Source of the DNA: Methanomicrobiales archaeon
GTDB taxonomy: Archaea; Halobacteriota; Methanomicrobia; Methanomicrobiales; Methanoculleaceae
Direction of reading: 5' to 3'
NCBI GenBank assembly: GCA_019136335.1
Contig: JAGVUK010000179.1
Coordinates: forward strand, 1 to 19,445
DNA length: 19,445 nucleotides
Shown piece by piece: positions 13,052 through 19,445 of this stretch. A program made the position numbers and the translations under genes. Position 1 is the first letter of the stretch, and the number at the start of each line of letters is the position of its first letter. The notes beneath the pieces were generated by a model that saw only the letters and a list, made by a program, of their open reading frames with translations, did not search any database and was not told the origin of the DNA.

Positions 13052-13750
13052 CTATTCGGCGAGCTTGCGCTTCCCCTCTTCGTAGAGCTCTTCTTTGCGC
13101 TTACGGAGCCGTTCAGCCGTCGCCCGCTCCTCGGGGGTCCCCCGCTCTCCCGGCTCTATCCTCTTTGCTTCCTCTGCGATCTCGCCGGGGCGCAGGTACC
13201 CGGACGGTTCTACCTCCTCCCGGGCCTCCCGGTAGAGTTCTTCCTTCCGTTGCCGCTGCTCCTCTGCGGCGGACAGAGCGGCCTTTTGAGCGGCTCCGCC
13301 CACCGCGATCTCTCTCCCGCGGGCCCCGGCGGCCTTCTTCAACCGCACCTCGAGGACCCCGTTCCTGAAGGTGGCGTGCGCCTCCTCTCCGGTGACGTCG
13401 GCGGGCAGGGAGACCGTCCGGGCGATCGCCCCGACCCTCCGCTCCCGCATGTAGTATCCGGCTTCCTCCTCCTCTCTTGCCTCCGCCCGCCGTGCGGTTA
13501 TCCGCAGCGTCCTCGGGTCAAGGAGCCGGACCGATATATCCTGTCGCTCGACGCCGGGGAGGTCGGCGACGACCAGGACGTCCGTATCGTCCTCCCGGAC
13601 ATCGACCACCGTCCGGATACCGCCGGGCAGCGTCATCTGCTGTGCGGCTCCCGACATGCGTTCCATCGTCTCGTCAAACTGCCTCCGCATACTCGCGAGC
13701 ATCTCATCGAACTCGATCCAGGGCTCCCGGGCCGTTCTCCTCCATGCCAT
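13052..13750 (-). CDS. hsp20: Hsp20/alpha-crystallin small heat-shock protein with extended charged C-terminus
   Basis: ATP-independent holdase chaperone. From the ATG at 13750 it has 232 residues, longer than the usual about 150. The alpha-crystallin domain spans about residues 45-138 and ends with the family motif ATFRNGVLEVRL (126-137). An IAV triplet (148-150) may replace the C-terminal IxI motif. A charged extension of about 80 residues follows, carrying RKEELY twice, at 168-173 and 218-223. GGAGAGAG lies seven to ten bases before the start, and the family-like sequence begins MAWRRTAREPWIEFDEML, so upstream in-frame codons were excluded. A TATATAT box at 13797-13803 serves as promoter. 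It is divergent from the nuclease-helicase gene. Confidence 0.87.
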   Translation of the reverse strand: MAWRRTAREPWIEFDEMLASMRRQFDETMERMSGAAQQMTLPGGIRTVVDVREDDTDVLVVADLPGVERQDISVRLLDPRTLRITARRAEAREEEEAGYYMRERRVGAIARTVSLPADVTGEEAHATFRNGVLEVRLKKAAGARGREIAVGGAAQKAALSAAEEQRQRKEELYREAREEVEPSGYLRPGEIAEEAKRIEPGERGTPEERATAERLRKRKEELYEEGKRKLAE

Positions 13751-13791
13751 GGGTACTCTCTCCTGCCTCTCGGCGCTCCCCGGTTGTGAGC

Positions 13792-13806
13792 ACGTCATAT
13801 ATACGT
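13792..13806 (-). promoter_or_regulatory. TATA box of hsp20 flanked by ACGT half-sites
   Basis: On the minus strand ACGTATATATGACGT contains a clear TATA element about 50 bases upstream of the hsp20 ATG. ACGT lies on each side of the 7-base centre, giving a short dyad over the TATA box that could be a repressor site. The remaining divergent spacer to 13981 contains AAAAATAAC (13896-13904), a weak TATA candidate for the plus-strand gene. Confidence 0.5.
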
Positions 13807-13981
13807 TCCTGTGCGGGGGTTGCCGCGACCCCCTCCTGCCGCGCACGGCGTCGGAGGCGGCCGGGCCTTCCCACACCCCGTCCTCACCGGATCTCAAAAA
13901 TAACAACTGTTTTCCCACGACCGCACAAACAATGAGTCACAACCGGGGAAGGCCCCCGGCGCTCCCCGATCGTGATGCCGC

Positions 13982-16900
13982 ATGGTCCGCTTCAACCTCA
14001 GCCCGTCGCTCATCGGCCGGTTCTTCTACCACGACTGCGAGCGCTACCTCCGCTACCACGCAACCCCCGAGCAGGAACGCGAGAACGCCGGCATCCCGGC
14101 GGTCACGGCGGATCGGAGCCCGACGACCCGGGCGCTCCTGGACGCGGGCATCCGGTGGGAGGAGGAGGTGGTCCGGACGAGATTCACGGGACGGGTGCGG
14201 GTCCCGGACGGGGCGGGCCCCATCACCGGGCGGTCGTTCTCCATCGAGGAGAGTTTCGACCTCATCCCACGGCTCTTGCCCGGCGATGCGATCTACCAGT
14301 CGACCATCCCGGTTTCGGTCCACTTCCTGAAGAACTACGGTCTCGACCCGGAGGTGCACCGGTTCTCCCCCTGCCGCCCCGACCTCATCGTGCTCGGCGC
14401 GGGGAACGGCAGCGGGCCGCAACTCTCCGTCATCGACATCAAGGCGAGCGAAGACCTCAGCGTCAGCCACCGGATCCAGGCGACGCTGTATGCCCTGATC
14501 CTCGACCACGCCCTCGACCTGCTCGGGATCGACGTCCCGGTCGACCTCTCCCGGGCGGGGATCTGGCTCTACGGCGAGGGCGAACCGGAGTCGTTCGACC
14601 TGCACTTAAACACCCGGGTGGTTGAAGACTTCTTCCGCCACCGCCTCCCGGGCATCCTTGCCGGCCCGCCGGGGGACGTGCCCTGGCACATCACGCCGCG
14701 GTGCGAATCCTGCGGGTTTTATCCCCACTGTCGCGCCGGGGCGGAGTCCTGCGCCTCGGTCTCGCAGATCCCGGGCCTCTCGCCCGCCGCGCGGCGATAT
14801 CTCCGGGAGGCCCCGTGGAGTCCCAAAGACCCCATCGATACCCTCCCCGACCTTGAGAGGTTTCTCGCGACCCCGGCAGGCGACCGGCACCTCGACGACT
14901 GCGGGTCGCTTGCAGGCCAGGGCGACCGCCTGCGGGCAACCGTCCGGGCTCTCTCCACGGGGGAGGTCGTCGCGCTCGCCGCGACGTCGCTTGCCCTCCC
15001 CGTCTACGAGGATATCGGGATCGTTCTTTCGCTCCAGAAGGACCCCGTCTCCGGCCGGGTCTACGCTCTCGGGTTCCGGCGGTTCAAGGGCGAGGCGGTC
15101 TACGGGACGCCCGCGCACGAGGCCGTCTTTGTCGCGGCGGACGAGGGCGACTGCGCCCGGGTGCGGCGGGAGTTCCTCCGGGCGCTCGCCGCCGAACTTG
15201 CGGCCGTCCACGACTACAACCAGGGCCGGGAGTGGGCGGATCAGAAGTCGGTACAGACCTACGTCTACGACGCCTACGAAGAGGAACTCTTCGCCCGGCT
15301 GATCCAGGAGGCGCTTGAAGACCCCGGAGCGGCGGAGGATGCTCTCAGGCTGCGGTTCTACTACCAGGACCCCGGCATCGCCCGGGGGTCCACCCACCCG
15401 GCAACGGCGGTCCCGTTCCCGCTTGTCGTCCTCACACGGGAGATACGACGGATGCTCGCGCTGCCCGTCCCCTTCGCCCTCCGCCTGCCGGAGGTCCTCG
15501 CGGCCATCCCCTCCTCCCGCTTCGCGTATACGCTCAGCCCGAACACCCTCTTCTGGAACGAGCAGAGCAACGCCATGAAGGGCGACGCGGTCATCATGGC
15601 GTGGCACGGGAGGCGGCCGGAAGCCGTGGGCTGGATCCGGCAGGAGGTGTCGCGGCGGCTGCTTGCGGCGGGGAGCGTCCTCGACGGGCTCCGCGAGCGG
15701 GTGAGGGGCGGTCTCGTGCGGTGGCCGGAGAACTTCCGGTTCCCGCGCCCGTGGGAGGCCGCGACGCCGGAGATATCGCGCCTCCTCTTCGTCGTGGAGC
15801 ACGAGTCGGCGCTTGCCGCCCGGCGGGTGCAGGAACTGCGCAGCAGGCCGTGGCCCGTGCGGGTCCGGGAGGGGACCAGCATCCCCCTCAGAAAGAGCGA
15901 GGGGAACTTCTGGAAGGTGCTAAACCCCCTCGACCTTGCGCTCTTCGAGCAGTCGCAGGTCTTTGGCTACCTCCTTGTGCAGGACGGCGATGCGGGGGAG
16001 GAGGCCCAGCTCGGGTTTGACGACCTCCGCTACCGGGATAGCCCGAACCCGGGGAAGAGTGGGGTCTGCTTCGCCCGGGTCCACGACAGCATCGTCGACC
16101 GGAAGGCCGGGGAGGTCCGGGGGCTGGTCCTCGCGGTGACGTACCCCCGGGATCACGCGCCTTTTGCTGAGGGCGACCTCGCGGTGCTGCACCCCCGGTT
16201 CACCGATTTCACCGCGCCGCGCTACGTCGACCGTCTCCTCACCCTTGATGGGCAGCCGGAGAACGCGTTCGTCCGGCTCCTCCGGGACCCGCAGGGGTTC
16301 GCCGCCCCGGTCGCCGAGCCGGAAGCGGTCGTCGCCGATGCGGAACACCTCGCCCTCGGTGCCGGGTTCACGAAGAGCCAGGCCCGGGCGTTTCACCGGG
16401 TGATGACGAACCGGCTCACGCTTGTCTGGGGGCCGCCGGGGACCGGGAAGACGCATTTCCTCGCTACGGCGATCCTCTCGCTCGCCAGGGCCCGGCGGGC
16501 GCACGGGGAACGGATCCGGGTGGGGGTTACGGCGTTCACTCACGCCGCCATCGAGAACCTGCTCGTCCGGGTGCAGGACTCTGTCGACGAGTTCGGCCTT
16601 GCCGCGGGGTTCCCGATCTACAAACTCAAAGGCACCCGGACGAGCAGGGGCGGGCGGAGCCTCGAGGTGCTGCCCCACGACCGGGCCGATACCGTCACCG
16701 GCTACCCCTCCCTCCTCCTCGGGGGGACGGTGCACAGTTTTGAGCGGCTCGAGAAGTCTCTTCCGTCTCTCGATGTCCTCATCGTCGACGAAGCGTCCCA
16801 GATGAGGCCGGCAGACCTCGCGATGGTCCTCCCCCTGCTTGCCGACGGCGGAAGGCTCGTCCTCGCGGGCGACGACCTGCAGCTCCCCCCGGTCGTCCAG

Positions 16901-17776
16901 GGGGAGTACCCGGCACCGGAGGACGGGCTCCCGGGGCTTGAGGACTCGATCTTCGCCTACCTCCGGCACCGCGACGGCCCCGGCTGCCCCGTTTACACCT
17001 GCCAGCTCCAGGAGAACTGGCGAATGAACCGCACCCTCTCGCGGTTCCCGGCGGAGACGCTGTATGGCACCGGCTACGCTCCCGCGACGGACGCGGTCGG
17101 GGAGCAGCGGATCGCCCTTGTCCCGGGTTCGCCGGAAGAGGAGTGTGTCGAGTGGATCCTTGATCCGACATATCCGCTCGTGCTCTGCGTCCTCGAGAAC
17201 GTCCGGACGACGGTCGAGAACCCCGTCGAGGCGGCGCTCGCCGCCCATCTTGCCTGCACGCTCCGGGTGAGGCTGCTTGACCCCGCCTCGGGGAAACCGT
17301 ATCCGGCGACAGCGGACGGTGACGCCCTCTTCTGGCGGCGCGGGCTCTTCATCGTCAGCCCGCACCATGCCCAGATCGGCGCCATCCAGAACTGCCTCGC
17401 CCGGGAGAGGGCCTGGGAGTCCCGCCCGTTTGTGGACACCGTCGATAAGATGCAGGGGCAGGAGGCGGAGGCGGTCATCGTCAGCTACGGCGTAAGCGAC
17501 GTCGAGACCGCCCTCGCGGAGGCCGGGTTCCTCTACAGCAGAAACCGCCTGAACGTCTCGCTGACCCGGGGCCGGTCGAAGTGCGTGGTCTTCCTGCCCC
17601 GGCCGCTGCTCGAACCGCCGCTCGACCTCGTGCAGCACGGGGAGGCGGCGGCGGGACTCCGGCACATGCTCGACCTCCAGGAGTTCTGCCGGACCCACGG
17701 CGAGGAGAGGGTGTTCTCCCTCGACGGGGATGCAAAAGGGGCCCGGCTCACGGTGATGCGGGCGCGGGCGGGGTGA
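13982..17776 (+). CDS. Dna2-like fusion of Fe-S RecB/Cas4-type nuclease and SF1 helicase
   Basis: A 1264-residue protein with two clear modules. The N-terminal PD-(D/E)XK nuclease has Asp134 (RPDLIV), Asp152 and Lys154 (IDIK) and Gln166/Tyr170 (QATLY). It also has four cysteines placed as in Cas4, AddB and Dna2: Cys19, then Cys241, Cys244 and Cys250 (C-x2-C-x5-C). The C-terminal UPF1-like SF1 helicase has Walker A GPPGTGKT (817-824, Lys823), Walker B VDEAS (935-939), GDDLQLPP (963-970), ENWRMN, DKMQGQEAE (Gln1158-Gly-Gln) and LNVSLTRGRSK (1190-1200). The middle (about 260-800) is unassigned. A TGA lies in frame just upstream, so the ATG at 13982 is the earliest start. It probably processes DNA ends or flaps in replication or repair, or acts in defence. 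Confidence 0.88.
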   Translation: MVRFNLSPSLIGRFFYHDCERYLRYHATPEQERENAGIPAVTADRSPTTRALLDAGIRWEEEVVRTRFTGRVRVPDGAGPITGRSFSIEESFDLIPRLLPGDAIYQSTIPVSVHFLKNYGLDPEVHRFSPCRPDLIVLGAGNGSGPQLSVIDIKASEDLSVSHRIQATLYALILDHALDLLGIDVPVDLSRAGIWLYGEGEPESFDLHLNTRVVEDFFRHRLPGILAGPPGDVPWHITPRCESCGFYPHCRAGAESCASVSQIPGLSPAARRYLREAPWSPKDPIDTLPDLERFLATPAGDRHLDDCGSLAGQGDRLRATVRALSTGEVVALAATSLALPVYEDIGIVLSLQKDPVSGRVYALGFRRFKGEAVYGTPAHEAVFVAADEGDCARVRREFLRALAAELAAVHDYNQGREWADQKSVQTYVYDAYEEELFARLIQEALEDPGAAEDALRLRFYYQDPGIARGSTHPATAVPFPLVVLTREIRRMLALPVPFALRLPEVLAAIPSSRFAYTLSPNTLFWNEQSNAMKGDAVIMAWHGRRPEAVGWIRQEVSRRLLAAGSVLDGLRERVRGGLVRWPENFRFPRPWEAATPEISRLLFVVEHESALAARRVQELRSRPWPVRVREGTSIPLRKSEGNFWKVLNPLDLALFEQSQVFGYLLVQDGDAGEEAQLGFDDLRYRDSPNPGKSGVCFARVHDSIVDRKAGEVRGLVLAVTYPRDHAPFAEGDLAVLHPRFTDFTAPRYVDRLLTLDGQPENAFVRLLRDPQGFAAPVAEPEAVVADAEHLALGAGFTKSQARAFHRVMTNRLTLVWGPPGTGKTHFLATAILSLARARRAHGERIRVGVTAFTHAAIENLLVRVQDSVDEFGLAAGFPIYKLKGTRTSRGGRSLEVLPHDRADTVTGYPSLLLGGTVHSFERLEKSLPSLDVLIVDEASQMRPADLAMVLPLLADGGRLVLAGDDLQLPPVVQGEYPAPEDGLPGLEDSIFAYLRHRDGPGCPVYTCQLQENWRMNRTLSRFPAETLYGTGYAPATDAVGEQRIALVPGSPEEECVEWILDPTYPLVLCVLENVRTTVENPVEAALAAHLACTLRVRLLDPASGKPYPATADGDALFWRRGLFIVSPHHAQIGAIQNCLARERAWESRPFVDTVDKMQGQEAEAVIVSYGVSDVETALAEAGFLYSRNRLNVSLTRGRSKCVVFLPRPLLEPPLDLVQHGEAAAGLRHMLDLQEFCRTHGEERVFSLDGDAKGARLTVMRARAG

Positions 17777-17836
17777 GGGGCGGCCGGCTCTGCGCCATCG
17801 GGATTGACCGTGCGGACGGATGCATGGCCCCGGCGA

Positions 17837-17869
17837 AGGGGGCGTGCACGGGGGGGCTCCCCGCCCCCT
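17837..17869 (+). terminator. GC-rich hairpin between the nuclease-helicase and the DEAD-box gene
   Basis: AGGGGGCG (17837-17844) pairs perfectly with CGCCCCCT (17862-17869). The enclosed G run and CTCCCC can pair further. It lies 60 bases after the upstream stop and ends 43 bases before the next start. No T tract follows, so it may reduce read-through or be a pause site and not a classic terminator. GGATAAAGA at 17880-17888 is a weak TATA candidate for the next gene. Confidence 0.35.
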
Positions 17870-17912
17870 GCGTCCCACAGGATAAAGAGGTACCAGCACC
17901 AAGAGGTGGTGA

Positions 17913-19445
17913 ATGGAGAATAATATCACGTTTGAGGAGTTCAATATCTCGCAAAAAATGCTCCGGGCGATAGAGGATATGGGTTTTGAGGAGCCCACGC
18001 CCATCCAGGTGAGCACGATACCCACGATACTCGAAGGGCGCGACGTGACCGGCCAGGCCCAGACCGGGACCGGAAAGACGGCGGCGTTCGGCATCCCGGC
18101 GATCGAGCGGGTCGACCCCGGGAACCGGGAGACCCAGGTCCTCGTCCTCTCCCCCACCCGGGAACTCGCCATTCAGACCGCCGAGGAGTTCGCCCGCCTG
18201 GCGAAATACCACAAGGGCATCAACACCCTCCCGATCTACGGCGGCCAGCCGATCGAGCGGCAGTTCAAGGGGCTGCAGCGCGGCGCCCAGATCGTCGTCG
18301 GGACCCCCGGGCGGGTGCTCGACCACCTCGACCGTGGGACTCTCTCGTTTGCCGGGGTGCACCTTGTCGTCCTCGACGAGGCGGACCAGATGCTGGATAT
18401 GGGTTTCCGGGAGGACATCGAGAAGATCCTCGATGAAACGCCGAAAGACCGCCAGACGGTCCTCTTCTCGGCCACCCTCCCAAAACCCATCCTCGAGATC
18501 TCAAAGAGGTTCCAGAAGGATCCCGAGTTCATATCGGTCGCCCGCCGCGAGGTGACCGTCCCGCAGATCGAGCAGCTCTACCTTGAGGTGCGCAGCCGGG
18601 ACAAACTCGAGATCCTCTCCCGGCTGCTCGATATGTACGACCCGGACCTGACGCTCGTCTTCGCGAACACCAAGCGGGGCGTCGACGACCTGACCGCCCA
18701 CCTCCAGGCCCGGGGCTACTTCGCCGAAGGCCTCCACGGGGACATGAAACAGACCCTGCGGGACCGGGTCATGGCAAAGTTCCGCGCCGGGACCATCGAC
18801 ATCCTCGTCGCGACAGACGTCGCCGCCCGGGGTATCGACGTCGAGGACGTCGACCTGGTCATCAACTACGACGTCCCGCAGGACATCGAGTACTATATCC
18901 ACCGCATCGGCCGGACGGCACGTGCCGGGCGGACCGGGCGGGCCGTCACGTTCGTGGGCCCGAAAGAGTACTTCAAGCTCCGGACGATCCAGGACTATAC
19001 CCGGATCCGGATCGCCCGGATCCCGCTCCCGACGCAGGGGGACGTCGAGGAGAGCCGGACGCGGAAACTGGTCGACCGGGTGCAGCAGGTCATCGACGAG
19101 GGCGGCCTCGACCGCTACGTGAACCTCGTCGAACGGATAACGTCTGAAGACTACACGTCACTTGAGGTCGCCGCCGCCCTCCTGAAACTGGAACTCAGCG
19201 GGGGCGGCCAGGGGCCGGCGCAGGAGACCGGGCCGGCGCTCCTCCGGATCCCGCTCGGGAGAGAGCACCAGGTCCGGCCGAAGGATATCGTCGGGGCACT
19301 CGCGGGGGAGACCGGGATCCCCGGCGGCGCCATCGGCGCGATCAACATCTACGAGACGTACTCCACCGTCGAAGTGCCCCCCGACGCCGCTGACCAGGTC
19401 GTCGAGGGGATGAAAGGAAAGACCATCGCCGGGATCAGGCTGCCC
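17913..19445 (+). CDS. deaD: DEAD-box RNA helicase with C-terminal DbpA-type RNA-binding domain (3' truncated)
   Basis: ATP-dependent RNA unwinding, probably in ribosome assembly or cold adaptation as for bacterial DeaD/CsdA. The frame stays open for 511 codons to the window edge, with no stop. All core motifs are visible: Q motif around FEEPTPIQ (25-32), AQTGTGKT (49-56), PTREL (81-85), TPGR (131-134), DEAD (155-158), SAT (186-188), ATDVAARGID (300-309) and HRIGRTARAGR (330-340). Residues 443-511 (RIPLGREHQVRPKDIVGAL and following) match the DbpA RNA-binding domain, so only the extreme C-terminus is missing. GAGGTGGTG lies just before the ATG at 17913. It is on the same strand as the nuclease-helicase but separated by 136 bases and a hairpin, so it is probably its own unit. 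Confidence 0.92.
   Translation, partial: MENNITFEEFNISQKMLRAIEDMGFEEPTPIQVSTIPTILEGRDVTGQAQTGTGKTAAFGIPAIERVDPGNRETQVLVLSPTRELAIQTAEEFARLAKYHKGINTLPIYGGQPIERQFKGLQRGAQIVVGTPGRVLDHLDRGTLSFAGVHLVVLDEADQMLDMGFREDIEKILDETPKDRQTVLFSATLPKPILEISKRFQKDPEFISVARREVTVPQIEQLYLEVRSRDKLEILSRLLDMYDPDLTLVFANTKRGVDDLTAHLQARGYFAEGLHGDMKQTLRDRVMAKFRAGTIDILVATDVAARGIDVEDVDLVINYDVPQDIEYYIHRIGRTARAGRTGRAVTFVGPKEYFKLRTIQDYTRIRIARIPLPTQGDVEESRTRKLVDRVQQVIDEGGLDRYVNLVERITSEDYTSLEVAAALLKLELSGGGQGPAQETGPALLRIPLGREHQVRPKDIVGALAGETGIPGGAIGAINIYETYSTVEVPPDAADQVVEGMKGKTIAGIRLP

Noticed and set aside
15920..18172. 750-codon minus-strand open frame opposite the helicase module
   Set aside because: It is antisense to an intact SF1 helicase with all motifs and has shadow-like composition, so it is not a gene.

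Overview
This window looks like a piece of a GC-rich methanogenic archaeon of the Methanomicrobiales, most like Methanoculleus. That placement is inference, based on four coenzyme F430 biosynthesis genes, a methanogenesis marker 9 protein, archaeal TATA-type promoters, some apparently leaderless starts, and protein wording typical of the group. There are 15 convincing protein genes. I found no rRNA, tRNA or CRISPR array.

Left part (1-4313, minus strand): a tight operon cfbA-cfbE-cfbD-cfbB encodes four of the five steps that turn sirohydrochlorin into F430, the nickel cofactor of methyl-coenzyme M reductase. The NifH-like partner cfbC is absent. The operon ends against a fragment of a dispersed repeat. 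Next (4567-7056, plus strand) is an overlapping three-gene operon: methanogenesis marker 9 (dihydrouridine-synthase-like barrel plus Cys-rich tail), a CitG/MdcB-like triphosphoribosyl-dephospho-CoA synthase homologue, and a DUF447 protein.

Middle (7186-9649, plus strand): four tandem single-domain fasciclin (FAS1) genes, none with a visible signal peptide. Between the third and fourth sits a 297-bp non-coding element bounded by 19-bp imperfect inverted repeats, which resembles a MITE.

Right part: a DNA-repair-flavoured stretch. It holds uvsE (UV damage endonuclease) with an upstream clusterless MutY-like glycosylase (minus strand), a long composite copy of the dispersed repeat (about 11547-12200), a possible uracil-DNA-glycosylase-superfamily gene, an Hsp20 chaperone with an unusual C-terminal extension, a 1264-residue Dna2-like nuclease-helicase with a Cas4-type Fe-S nuclease domain, and a DEAD-box RNA helicase that runs off the right edge.

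The most unusual content is the repeat family: three loci share a right-end box, one of them has both inverted termini, and one is a nested array of internal modules. Secondary points are the cytoplasmic-looking FAS1 array, the altered active site of the MutY-like protein, and a perfect palindrome over the likely promoter of the UDG-like gene.
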